From an uncultured Roseiflexus sp. (GTDB taxonomy: Bacteria > Chloroflexota > Chloroflexia > Chloroflexales > Roseiflexaceae), in NCBI GenBank assembly GCA_937935075.1, contig CALGYB010000069.1:1-43569 (forward strand): a stretch of DNA of 43,569 bases, written 5' to 3'. The notes under the pieces were generated by a model. The model ran no database searches and had not been told where the DNA came from. It was given only the letters and a program-made list of their open reading frames with translations. Shown here one piece after another: positions 16,605 through 24,070 of the stretch. The translations under genes were made by a program, and so were the position numbers. Positions within the stretch are counted from its first letter, which is position 1. Each line of letters starts with the position of its first letter.

Positions 16605-17372
16605 ATGCCAGCATACCTCGTGCTCTCGATCTATGCCGTTCTGGTGCTGGGCGCTGCGGTGACTCTGCCCACAATCGCCGATCGTCTGTCATCTGGCGCC
16701 TTTTCGTGGATGTTCGGTCTGGCAACGGTTGCGGTCGTCGGTGCGCTCGTCGGTCTGGCGCTATCCCGCAATGATCTGTCGCTGCGCGGCGTGTATATTG
16801 CTCATCTGTGCGCAACCGTTGTATGGGTGTGGATGGAGATCGGGTGTCGCGCATCCGCCGGGTTCCGTGCGCGCCGGCTGGGTTTCGCGCGGAGCGGCCC
16901 GCTGTGGCAGGAAGTGATGTGGATAGCGCCTGCTGCGGGTATTGTTGCGCTGACGTGGAATGGCGCCAATCAGTGGGGGGTGTGGACGTTCGTGCTCTGC
17001 TGGTGGGGGCATGTCAGTATGCGCCTGACGGCGTATGCTTCAGCGCATACGCGCGATGGCGGTCCTCTGATCTGGCCCCCCTGGTTTGCCGCCGGATTGC
17101 CTCCCGCTCAGGTGTTGAGCGCAATCTTCCCGCTGAGTGTCAGCGCAGCAACCGCGGTATGCGTCTGGCTTGCAGCGGATGCACTCGAGTCTGGGCTGGC
17201 GACGGCGCAGGGGGTTGGATTGGCGCTGGTCGCAGTTCAGGCGATGGTCGTGTGCGCTGCGCTCTGGCTCGATGTCCTGCCAGCGGATGTGTGGATCTGG
17301 CGGCTTCAATTCTCCCGCAGGCTGGAAAACCTGCGGGAGAATGGGTGGCGCATCAACAGCGCATCGCAATGA
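16605..17372 (+). CDS. PuhE-like photosynthetic complex assembly protein (DUF3623-like)
   Basis: The 255-residue protein has seven or eight hydrophobic helices. It starts MPAYLVLSIYAVLVLGAAV, directly into the first helix. The blocks YIAHLCATVVWVWMEIGCR and WTFVLCWWGHVSMRLTAY resemble the DUF3623 family, whose PuhE members help assemble the photosynthetic complex in purple bacteria. I chose ATG 16605 over the TTG at 16563, which would overlap bchP by 8 nt. The gene follows bchP closely and its last 20 bp overlap the convergent universal stress gene. A perfect 13-bp hairpin lies inside its 3' end (17309-17342). The match is by pattern only; if wrong, it is still a polytopic membrane protein of the photosynthesis cluster. 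Confidence 0.6.
   Translation: MPAYLVLSIYAVLVLGAAVTLPTIADRLSSGAFSWMFGLATVAVVGALVGLALSRNDLSLRGVYIAHLCATVVWVWMEIGCRASAGFRARRLGFARSGPLWQEVMWIAPAAGIVALTWNGANQWGVWTFVLCWWGHVSMRLTAYASAHTRDGGPLIWPPWFAAGLPPAQVLSAIFPLSVSAATAVCVWLAADALESGLATAQGVGLALVAVQAMVVCAALWLDVLPADVWIWRLQFSRRLENLRENGWRINSASQ
17309..17342. terminator. Perfect hairpin inside the end of the PuhE-like gene
   Basis: ATTCTCCCGCAGG and CCTGCGGGAGAAT (13 bp) enclose CTGGAAAA. It lies 30 nt before the stop codon, where two genes converge. There is no U tract on either strand. Confidence 0.5.
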
Positions 17373-18198
17373 CCGGAAGGTTGGCGTGCTGGATGACCCG
17401 CGCCGTGGTGGTGCCTTTCCAGATATCTTCGCTCGAGCGCGGTCCATGAGTCGCCATAATGACGAGATCGATCTTTTCGGCGTCGCAGTAGCCCAGGATG
17501 GCGGTATGCGCACGACCTTCGGCAGTGGCGGTGATGACGTTGACATTGTGCGCGCGGGCGCGGTCGGCCAACGCCTGGATGTGGTCTTTGTCGATCTGGT
17601 ACAGTTCCCGCGGTGAGCGCGCAGCCATACGCGCTTGCATGTCCATTTCGGAAGGGAGCAGCCGGTCGTCGCCGAAGACATGGAGTAGATGAAGTTCGGC
17701 GCCAACCGACTTTGCAAAATCGGCGGCTTGCTCGAGCGAATCGTCGGAACGCGGCGAAAGGTCGAGGGGGAAGAGAATGCGCTCGATCGAGTTCGGCAGC
17801 GCACCGTTGCGCGGGAGCGCAAGGAGCGGCAGCGGACCTTCGATCATGAACTTTTCGTAGTCGCTCATCATCGCCAGCAATCGGTTGATGAAGTTGTGGC
17901 GGGTGGGCAGCATCGCCAGAATGCCGCCGGTTGTGCTGGCGATTTCGTCGAGAAAAGCACGATGCTGCTTCTTCTCGATTTTGAGAAGTTCGTAGACCAG
18001 ACCATTGCCGGAAGGCAGCGCCTCGATTGCCGCTGCCATCTGCCGTTCGGCATAACTCCGGTAGCGTTGACCAAGGACGTGGATGATGCGCAGCGGTCTG
18101 CCAATAGTAGAGGCGAATGAAGCAACGTTCGGCAACAGCGCAAAACCCTTGTCGATCGCCGTGGTGGTGAACACAATCGGGACATTATTGATACGCAT
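17353..18198 (-). CDS. Universal stress protein, UspA-like, two domains
   Basis: The 281-residue protein has a degenerate first Usp-like half, MRINNVPIVFTTTAIDKGFA, and a clearer second half, ERILFPLDLSPRSDDSLEQA and ELHLLHVFGDD, ending VIMATHGPRSSEDIWKG and HANLPVIAMRC. The ATP loop of Usp proteins, G-2x-G-9x-G(S/T), is damaged: the second Gly is Ser (GPRS), so ATP binding is doubtful. ATG 18198 is chosen because AGGAG lies 8 nt upstream. The gene is divergent from bchF, with a 291-bp gap, and converges on the PuhE-like gene with a 20-bp overlap. A role in stress or redox signalling is plausible but unproven. Confidence 0.8.
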   Translation of the reverse strand: MRINNVPIVFTTTAIDKGFALLPNVASFASTIGRPLRIIHVLGQRYRSYAERQMAAAIEALPSGNGLVYELLKIEKKQHRAFLDEIASTTGGILAMLPTRHNFINRLLAMMSDYEKFMIEGPLPLLALPRNGALPNSIERILFPLDLSPRSDDSLEQAADFAKSVGAELHLLHVFGDDRLLPSEMDMQARMAARSPRELYQIDKDHIQALADRARAHNVNVITATAEGRAHTAILGYCDAEKIDLVIMATHGPRSSEDIWKGTTTARVIQHANLPVIAMRC

Positions 18199-18489
18199 CG
18201 CGTCGCTCCTGCTGTCTGTAGAATGGTCACAATCGCAAACGTTGTTGTACGTAAACAAATACGCGCAATTGCTCGCTCACGGATGTTCTGAGGCGTCTGC
18301 TGGCGTCGTGTACCGTATGTTTGGCATCAACCAATAACCCTGCGCGTGGTGGAACGGACTCAACGACAGTGCGCGTCAAAGTGGCAGCAATTGTGTAGCG
18401 GTTGTAGACGTTTTCTTGGCGGCGGATGTATTATAATCTAATCGCACGCTTCTCACAAGTCAAAATGTGTTGACATAGCGGGGGAACCA
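18199..18489. other. Divergent intergenic region between usp and bchF
   Basis: It holds a TATAAT (18432-18437) facing bchF with no good -35; GACGT lies at 18407-18411, 25 bp upstream. A GACGT is also part of the puf promoter region. No gene is visible here. Confidence 0.4.
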
Positions 18490-18972
18490 ATGTCAACCTA
18501 CACGCCCGAACAGCTTGCCCGCCGTGATGCGAGCGTCTGGACGAAAGTTCAGGCGGTGCTTGCGCCGATCCAGTTTCTTGCCTTTCTGATCAGTTTCGGA
18601 TTGGTGATCCGCTACCTGACGACGGGCGAAGGTTACATGGCGGCGACTGTCAGCGTGTGGATCAAAATCGCGCTATTGTGGGCAATCACAATCACCGGCA
18701 TGATCTGGGAAAAGGAGATTTTCGGGCGCTGGTTCCTGGCGCCGGAGTTCTTCTGGGAAGACGCCGGCAATGCGCTGGCAATGGTCATGCACAACCTGTA
18801 TTTTCTCGCCGTCTGGTTGCACTGGTCGCCCGATGCGATCATGACGCTGATGCTGGTGGCGTATTGTACGTACCTGATCAACTGCGCGCAGTTCGTCTAT
18901 CGTGGCATCCAGGCGGGCCGGCAGCGACGGATGGCGCGCAGCGGCAGGCAGTCCGAAGCGGCAGTGCGTTAG
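18490..18972 (+). CDS. bchF: 3-vinyl bacteriochlorophyllide hydratase
   Basis: The 160-residue membrane enzyme adds water to the C3 vinyl group of (bacterio)chlorophyllide a, giving the 3-hydroxyethyl form that BchC oxidises. The start MSTYTPEQLARRDASVWTKV and QFLAFLISFGLVIRYLTTGE are typical of BchF, and four hydrophobic helices follow, the third in ALAMVMHNLYFLAVWLHW. Length is normal for the family. GCGGGGGAACC precedes the ATG. It heads the bchF-bchC-bchX run, with bchC 11 nt downstream, in line with the two working on successive steps. Confidence 0.93.
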   Translation: MSTYTPEQLARRDASVWTKVQAVLAPIQFLAFLISFGLVIRYLTTGEGYMAATVSVWIKIALLWAITITGMIWEKEIFGRWFLAPEFFWEDAGNALAMVMHNLYFLAVWLHWSPDAIMTLMLVAYCTYLINCAQFVYRGIQAGRQRRMARSGRQSEAAVR

Positions 18973-18983
18973 AGCAGGCATCG

Positions 18984-20012
18984 ATGGAAATGACACGCGC
19001 TATTGTCATCACCGCTCCGCATCGTCTCGAACTGCGCGACGTTGCGTTGACGGATGCAGGACCTGAAGATGTCGTGGTGCAAACCGCATTCACTTCGGTC
19101 AGCGCCGGGACAGAACGGATGTTGCTGGCGGGGCGGATGCCGCACCCAATGCTCCAGTTCCCGGTCGTGCCGGGATACGAAACGGTCGGTCGGGTGGTCG
19201 GGCGTGGCGCGGCGGTTCCGGCGGAATATGATGGACGCTGGGTGTATGTCGGCGGGGCGCGCTGCTTCCGTGAGGTCAATCCGGCATGGGGCGGTCAGTC
19301 GGCGACGTTGCTGGCTGATTACCGCCGGGTGGTTCCGCTCGATGGCGTGCAACCGGATCACGGCGTGCTGCTGGCGCTGGCAGCGACCGCACTCCACGGC
19401 GTTGATCTGATTGCCGGCGCCAACCAGAGCCTGACCGGTCGGCGGGCGCTGGTGCTGGGGCAGGGTCCGGTAGGGCAGTTTGCAGCGCGGATTGCGCGAG
19501 CGCGCGGCGCGTGGGTTGCGGTCAGCGATCGGATTGCAAGTCGTCTCGACCGCAGCACGGCAGACCTGCGGATTGATGCAGGGACCGACTCGCTCACGGC
19601 GATGGTGCAGCAGCCGGTTGATACCATCATCGAAGCGACCGGCTCAATGGCGGCGTTGAGCGATGCGTTGCCGCTGCTGGCGAACGATGGCACGATCATC
19701 CTGCTCGGGTACTACGATGAACTGCGTCTGCCGTACATGCCGCTCTTTCTCAAACAGGCGCGGTTACTCACGGCAAAGGAATGGGCGGCGGGTGATCTGC
19801 AGCGAAGCCGCGATCTGCTGGCGAATGGCACGCTCGACGCCGCAGCGCTGATCACGCATCGCATGCCGGTGACGCAGTTTGAGGCGGCGTATGCCACGGC
19901 GCTGAATGATCCAGAGTGCCTGAAACTGGTGATCGAGTGGAATGTTGAAGATAGGACGGTTCCAGGCAGCGCGTCGGGGCGTCACGGTGCGCCGCCTAAC
20001 GTTACGGGGTGA
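18984..20012 (+). CDS. bchC: Bacteriochlorophyllide a dehydrogenase
   Basis: The 342-residue medium-chain dehydrogenase oxidises the 3-(1-hydroxyethyl) group to the 3-acetyl group of bacteriochlorophyll a with NAD. The N-terminal catalytic domain includes SVSAGTERMLLAGRMPH and VVPGYETVGRVV; the cofactor domain has the loop VLGQGPVGQFAARIARARGA near residue 160. No Zn-binding Cys cluster is seen, as is normal for BchC. The last 18 residues after VIEWNVEDR look foreign: they are encoded by the start of the palindromic GTGACGCCC repeat at about 19977-20080, so the repeat may have extended the protein. ATG 18984 begins MEMTRAIVITAP; longer frames upstream are within bchF. Confidence 0.93.
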   Translation: MEMTRAIVITAPHRLELRDVALTDAGPEDVVVQTAFTSVSAGTERMLLAGRMPHPMLQFPVVPGYETVGRVVGRGAAVPAEYDGRWVYVGGARCFREVNPAWGGQSATLLADYRRVVPLDGVQPDHGVLLALAATALHGVDLIAGANQSLTGRRALVLGQGPVGQFAARIARARGAWVAVSDRIASRLDRSTADLRIDAGTDSLTAMVQQPVDTIIEATGSMAALSDALPLLANDGTIILLGYYDELRLPYMPLFLKQARLLTAKEWAAGDLQRSRDLLANGTLDAAALITHRMPVTQFEAAYATALNDPECLKLVIEWNVEDRTVPGSASGRHGAPPNVTG

Positions 20013-20080
20013 CGCCCGGCGGTATGCCGCCCCACCGGGGTTCGGGGCGTGTCGGGGTGTCACAGTGTGACGCCCAACGA
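19977..20080. repeat. GTGACGCCC palindromic repeat before bchX
   Basis: Three inverted or direct copies of GGGCGTCAC / GTGACGCCC occur, one as the near-palindrome GGGTGTCACAGTGTGACGCCC shortened by eye to 20055-20075, plus GGCGG-TATG-CCGCC. It overlaps the 3' end of bchC and could shape the bchC-bchX mRNA. Confidence 0.65.
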
Positions 20081-20100
20081 AAGAAGCAGGGGAGAACGCA

Positions 20101-21279
20101 ATGGCGCCACGCATGATCGCAATCTACGGCAAAGGCGGGATGGGGAAGAGTTTCTTCACCTCCAACCTGACCGCGCGGCTGGCATACGATGGCTATCGTG
20201 TCCTGCAACTCGGCTGCGACCCGAAGCACGACTCGTGCAACACGATCTTCGGCGGTCATTCACTGCCGACACTGGGCGATCAGTGGCGCCTGTTCAGGGA
20301 AGCGGGAAAAGAAGATCAACTGTCGATCAGCGACGTGATCTTCCGCAATGAACTACGTCCTGGTGTGGTGATCTTCGGGTGTGAACTCGGCGGTCCCGAA
20401 GTCGGGCGCGGCTGCGGCGGACAGGGCATTTCGACCGGCTTCAAGGTGCTCGAAAACCTGGGCATGAGCCGCTGGAACCTCGATTTCATCGTCATGGACT
20501 TCCTTGGCGATGTGGTGTGTGGCGGGTTCGCCACGCCGCTCGCACGTTCGCTTGCCGAACAGGTGATCATCCTTGTCGGGCACGACCGACAATCGCTCTA
20601 CGCGGCGAACAATATCGCGCGCGCAGCGCAATACTTCCGCTCAATGGGCGGCACAACTCAGATACTGGGGTTGGTGGTGAACCGCGATGATGGCAGCGAT
20701 ACCGCCGATCAGTATGCGAAGGCGGTCGGGTTGCCTATCCTGACGCGTGTGCCGCTGAGCCGCAACGTGCGTGAACTCGCCGACGCCTGCCGCCTGGCGC
20801 TCGAGGACGAACAGTTCAACCGGATTTTTGGCGACCTGGCAGGGCGTATTGCGCGCGGGGAATTGCAGCCGGTCGATACCTACACGCCGCTGAGTTACGA
20901 TGAGTTTCTGCGCGTCTTCGGCGCCGAAGAGCCGCCTGGACGGCCCGACCCGGCGCGTGAGGCGGATCTGTTCGGCGAAAAGGCGCCGGTCTTCACTGTG
21001 CCGCTCCTGTCGTTGAAGCCCGTTATTCCACAGGTGCAGGTGACCGACCCGGTGCAACTCAAAGTGCAACAGATGATCGAAGCGATTGGGATGTACGTTA
21101 CCGATATGGTGCGCAGCGAACGCGACGGGATTACCGTTACGTCTGGTTCGGTCGAGATCCGCCTGGGAGAGCCGCACGACCTCGAACATAAGGTGGCATT
21201 TCTATCGGCGCTGCGGCGTTCGGGGCAGGCGTTCAGTTTCGTCGATCTGCGCTACGCCGATGCGCCGACGTATCGGTGA
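20101..21279 (+). CDS. bchX: Chlorophyllide a reductase iron protein
   Basis: The 392-residue NifH-like ATPase passes electrons to the BchYZ component, which reduces ring B of chlorophyllide a. The P-loop is YGKGGMGKSFFTSNL (residue 9). The Cys ligands of the bridging [4Fe-4S] cluster are in GRGCGGQGI and VVCGGFATP. The NifH fold ends near residue 275. A 115-residue tail follows, ending VEIRLGEPHDLEHKVAFLSA and FVDLRYADAPTYR, which looks like the C-terminal part of FtsQ/DivIB cell-division proteins. I cannot say whether all BchX proteins of this group have it. GGGGAG lies before the ATG. DUF169, a small membrane protein, bchY and bchZ follow. Confidence 0.94.
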   Translation: MAPRMIAIYGKGGMGKSFFTSNLTARLAYDGYRVLQLGCDPKHDSCNTIFGGHSLPTLGDQWRLFREAGKEDQLSISDVIFRNELRPGVVIFGCELGGPEVGRGCGGQGISTGFKVLENLGMSRWNLDFIVMDFLGDVVCGGFATPLARSLAEQVIILVGHDRQSLYAANNIARAAQYFRSMGGTTQILGLVVNRDDGSDTADQYAKAVGLPILTRVPLSRNVRELADACRLALEDEQFNRIFGDLAGRIARGELQPVDTYTPLSYDEFLRVFGAEEPPGRPDPAREADLFGEKAPVFTVPLLSLKPVIPQVQVTDPVQLKVQQMIEAIGMYVTDMVRSERDGITVTSGSVEIRLGEPHDLEHKVAFLSALRRSGQAFSFVDLRYADAPTYR

Positions 21280-21325
21280 GGAGGCGAAAGGACCAGGGCA
21301 AGCGGCAAGAGTGCGGCATAAGCCC

Positions 21326-21348
21326 ATCACCCCGCGCTGGCGGGTGAT
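21326..21348. terminator. Hairpin between bchX and the DUF169 gene
   Basis: ATCACCC, a bulged C and GC pair with GCGGGTGAT around a GCTG loop. It has no U tract, so it may be an attenuation or processing site. Confidence 0.4.
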
Positions 21349-21418
21349 CGGGACGTCATTGCGCCACATCGGGAACGGGTCAAACGGCACGGTGTTGTAC
21401 ACACGGCGACAGTCATTT

Positions 21419-22150
21419 ATGGAATGTGATCTCAAATACCTGAACACGCTGCTGGTCGAGCGGATGAAAGTCAAGCGGCGACCGGTTGCAGTGACGTACT
21501 GCGAAGAGGCGCCGCCTCCGGGGTATGAACCGGCGAATGTCGTGGCATGCGCCATCATCCGTGAGGCGGAAGCAGGACGGCGGGTGTACGTCGATGCGCA
21601 CCATCACGATTGCTGGGTGGGGCAGTATCACCTGGGCTGGTTGCCCGACGCTGGCTCTCTCATTACCAGGGGACAGTATCTGACGATGGCGCAGGGGTTC
21701 TTTACTGTGGAGGGAGCACAGCGCAACAAGGCGCAGAGCTCAGTGTTGCCCGCCGGGTCGATTGCTGCGCTTGCCGCCGCTCCGCTCGATGACGTGCCGG
21801 AGGGTGTGCCGGTCGATCTGCTGGTCTGCATTACCGATCCAATGCACGCCATGCAGATCGCAGGTGCGGCGTCGGTGCGCGAAGGGACCTTCCCAATTGG
21901 CGAGTTGGGTCCGTCGGCGTGCGCGTCGATCTTTGCAACGCCGCGTCTCATGCGCAACAGCGTGTTTACCACGGGCGACGGCGGCGGTCGGATGCACAAT
22001 CGGGTGGCGCCAGGCGAAATGTTCATCGCCGTGCCGCGTGTGCATTTCCGGTATATCATCGAGGTGATCGAAAACTTCAGGATCGATCCAGAGGAGATGC
22101 GCCGGTTGATAATGCCGTCGCGCGCACGTAACGGAAGCGACGCATCGTGA
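21419..22150 (+). CDS. DUF169 family protein in the chlorophyllide reductase operon
   Basis: The 243-residue soluble protein resembles the DUF169 family: the opening NTLLVERMKVKRRPVAVTYC, then CAIIREAEAGRRVYV, GQYLTMAQGFFTVEGAQRNK, the Cys in GPSACASIF and DGGGRMHNRVAPGEMFIAVP. Conserved Cys residues near 48 and 165 and the HHHDCW stretch near residue 60 are possible metal or cofactor ligands. The function of the family is unknown. The ATG at 21419 is chosen because homologous sequence begins there, and no strong ribosome site is seen. Its place between bchX and bchYZ suggests a link to chlorophyllide reductase, perhaps cluster assembly or pigment handling, but this is inference. Confidence 0.75.
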   Translation: MECDLKYLNTLLVERMKVKRRPVAVTYCEEAPPPGYEPANVVACAIIREAEAGRRVYVDAHHHDCWVGQYHLGWLPDAGSLITRGQYLTMAQGFFTVEGAQRNKAQSSVLPAGSIAALAAAPLDDVPEGVPVDLLVCITDPMHAMQIAGAASVREGTFPIGELGPSACASIFATPRLMRNSVFTTGDGGGRMHNRVAPGEMFIAVPRVHFRYIIEVIENFRIDPEEMRRLIMPSRARNGSDAS

Positions 22151-22241
22151 TGCTGACAGCACAGCAGCATTCGGTGGGTTCGTGGGTTACGGTCCGTCTC
22201 ATAACGTCTGATCCGGCAGGATGACCGGTATGCAACAAACG

Positions 22242-22264
22242 TTGGCTGAGCTTGTCGAAGCCAA
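22242..22264. repeat. GCTGAGC-TGTCGAAGC hairpin repeat
   Basis: GTTGGCT and AGCCAAC pair around GAGCTTGTCGA. It lies in the gap between the DUF169 gene and the small membrane protein. Confidence 0.75.
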
Positions 22265-22356
22265 CACTCACATCCACGGGTAAGCGTTGTGAGAAATGCT
22301 GTGAGGCTCATTGGGTTGGTATCCAGGTCATTCTCGTACAGGTAAGGAGAGGTGCT

Positions 22357-22548
22357 ATGGACTTTCTGATTCTTCTGCAAGCGGAGCCATCACCATGGCC
22401 CGTCTGGTCCGGCTATGCGCTCTGTTTCGTGCCGCTCGCGGCGGTGATCCTTGGCTTCATCATTGCGGCACGCTTTACCGACAAGCAGGCGACGTCCGCC
22501 TACCTGCGGCTCGACCCCGCGAAGGCGAATGAGCCGGAGCAGCAGTAG
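22357..22548 (+). CDS. Small single-helix membrane protein before bchY
   Basis: This 63-residue protein begins MDFLILLQAEPSPWPVWSGY, followed by one helix, ALCFVPLAAVILGFIIAARF, and a polar tail TDKQATSAYLRLDP. AAGGAGAGG lies 5 nt before the ATG, a strong sign that it is translated. I do not recognise the family. The N-terminus is short and Trp-rich, the tail basic then acidic. It lies between the DUF169 gene and bchY in the photosynthesis cluster. Candidate roles are an accessory one-helix subunit of the reaction-centre complex or a membrane tether for chlorophyllide reductase; the sequence does not decide. Confidence 0.75.
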   Translation: MDFLILLQAEPSPWPVWSGYALCFVPLAAVILGFIIAARFTDKQATSAYLRLDPAKANEPEQQ

Positions 22549-22795
22549 GGGTTAGGGAACCGAGAACCGAGAACCAAGAATTGAGAACCGAGAACCAGAG
22601 ACGGCGGACGTAGGGCTTTGAAGGCGCCGCAGTTCTGAAGAAATCCACGTTCTTGTTCTGTGGTTCTTGCGGAAAGGTGCGCGTTGGCGCAATCTTTCCG
22701 TTATCCATGTAGTAAAGAGTATGTCGTGATTGTTGTGATGTTCTTCACCTCTCCGCTATTCTGCTCTCCTGTCTGCTATTTGAAAGGTGCGTTCC
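22549..22795. other. Gap before bchY with CGAGAAC heptamer units
   Basis: At 22556-22600 there are five or six CGAGAAC-like heptamers, the complement of the TTCTCGG family, partly decayed. The rest holds no gene I can support; a bchY promoter is expected but not clear. Confidence 0.5.
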
Positions 22796-24064
22796 ATGGA
22801 GCCAATCGCGTTGAGCGCTGAGCAATCGCAGGGGCACACCTGCAAACTTCACCCGCAGTCGATGTGCCCGGCGTTCGGGTCGTTGCGCATTCTGAGCCGG
22901 ATCGAGGGGTCACACCCCGTTATGGCGACCGATACCGGGTGTCTCTACGGGTTGACGTTTGTGACCCATTTCTATGGTGCGCGTAAGTCGATCCTGGCGC
23001 CAACGCTGGGCAGCGCCGAACTATACTCCGGCGAGATCGTCGAGGGGACGCGCGCAGCAATCGAGGCGGCGGCGCGTGAGCCGGGGTGCCGCCTGGTGCC
23101 GGTGGTCTCGCTGTGTGTTGCAGAAACGGCGGGCATGCCGGAAGAATTGCTGCCGCGTCAGGTCGGCGATGCCGAGGTGGTGCTGGTGCGTGTGCCTGCC
23201 TATGCGATCCATTCGCATCCGGAAGCGAAGGATGTGGCGCTCGAAGCGTTGTTGCGTCGGCTGGGCGATCGGGAGGGACCGCGCGAGGAGCGCACGGTTG
23301 TGGTGGTCGGCGAAGTCTTTCCTGCCGACCAACTGGCGATTGACGCCATCCTGCGACGGATGGGGGTCGCGGCGACGATTGCGCTGCCGGGACGCTCGAT
23401 TGACGACCTGCGGCGCGCCGGTCGGGCAGCGGCGCTGGCGCCGCTCCATCCGTTCTATAAAGGGGTGACGCGCCTGTATCGCGAATGGGGCGCGTCGGTG
23501 GCCGGCGGCGCGCCAGTGGGTATCAGCGGCACGTATGCCTGGCTCAAGTCAATCGGCGCTTTGCTGGACCTCGACCCGGCGCTGGTTGATCGGGTGGCGC
23601 AAGAGGAACGCGACAAAGCGCAGGCAGTGCTGGCGGCGAAGTCGCTCAAGGGGGCGCGCGTGCTGGTGACTGGCTACGAAGGCACCGAACTGGCGTATGC
23701 GCGGCTGCTGGTCGAGGCAGGCGCCGAAGTTCCGTATGTCTCTACCTCGATTGGCGTCGATCCGCTGTCGCTTCCCGATGAATTGTGGCTGAAAACGCGC
23801 GGGACGCAGGAAGTCGTCTATCGCAAGGCGCTGGAAGAGGATATGGCGGCGCTCGACCGGTATGCGCCCGATTTCGTGCTGGGCACGACGCCGTTCGCGG
23901 CTGCGGCAAAGGAGCGCGGCATTCCAGCGATGTACTTCACGAACCAACTGGCGTCGCGTCCCTTCTTCCTCAGCAGCGGCATGGCGGCGACGATTGGCTT
24001 CGTAGCGGAAACCCTGGAGCGCACCAACCGCTATCGTGAGATGGTTGCCTTTTTTGCGGAGTGA
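22796..24064 (+). CDS. bchY: Chlorophyllide a reductase subunit Y
   Basis: The 422-residue catalytic subunit, related to NifD/BchN, forms with BchZ a heterotetramer that reduces the C7-C8 double bond of chlorophyllide a. Early blocks are CKLHPQSMCPAFGSLRILSR and DTGCLYGLTFVTHFYGARKS; the Cys residues in CPAFG, TGCLYG and SLCVAETAG are those expected to bind the [4Fe-4S] cluster with BchZ. Later, DFVLGTTPFAAAAKERGIPA is the substrate-side block of the family. ATG 22796 has AAAGGTG upstream. BchZ starts 6 nt after its stop, so the two are surely cotranscribed. Confidence 0.94.
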   Translation: MEPIALSAEQSQGHTCKLHPQSMCPAFGSLRILSRIEGSHPVMATDTGCLYGLTFVTHFYGARKSILAPTLGSAELYSGEIVEGTRAAIEAAAREPGCRLVPVVSLCVAETAGMPEELLPRQVGDAEVVLVRVPAYAIHSHPEAKDVALEALLRRLGDREGPREERTVVVVGEVFPADQLAIDAILRRMGVAATIALPGRSIDDLRRAGRAAALAPLHPFYKGVTRLYREWGASVAGGAPVGISGTYAWLKSIGALLDLDPALVDRVAQEERDKAQAVLAAKSLKGARVLVTGYEGTELAYARLLVEAGAEVPYVSTSIGVDPLSLPDELWLKTRGTQEVVYRKALEEDMAALDRYAPDFVLGTTPFAAAAKERGIPAMYFTNQLASRPFFLSSGMAATIGFVAETLERTNRYREMVAFFAE

Positions 24065-24070
24065 TTGGCT

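Noticed and set aside
18657-18983. Extended bchC start inside bchF
   Set aside because: It would add 109 residues from another frame of bchF; BchC homology begins at MEMTRAIV.
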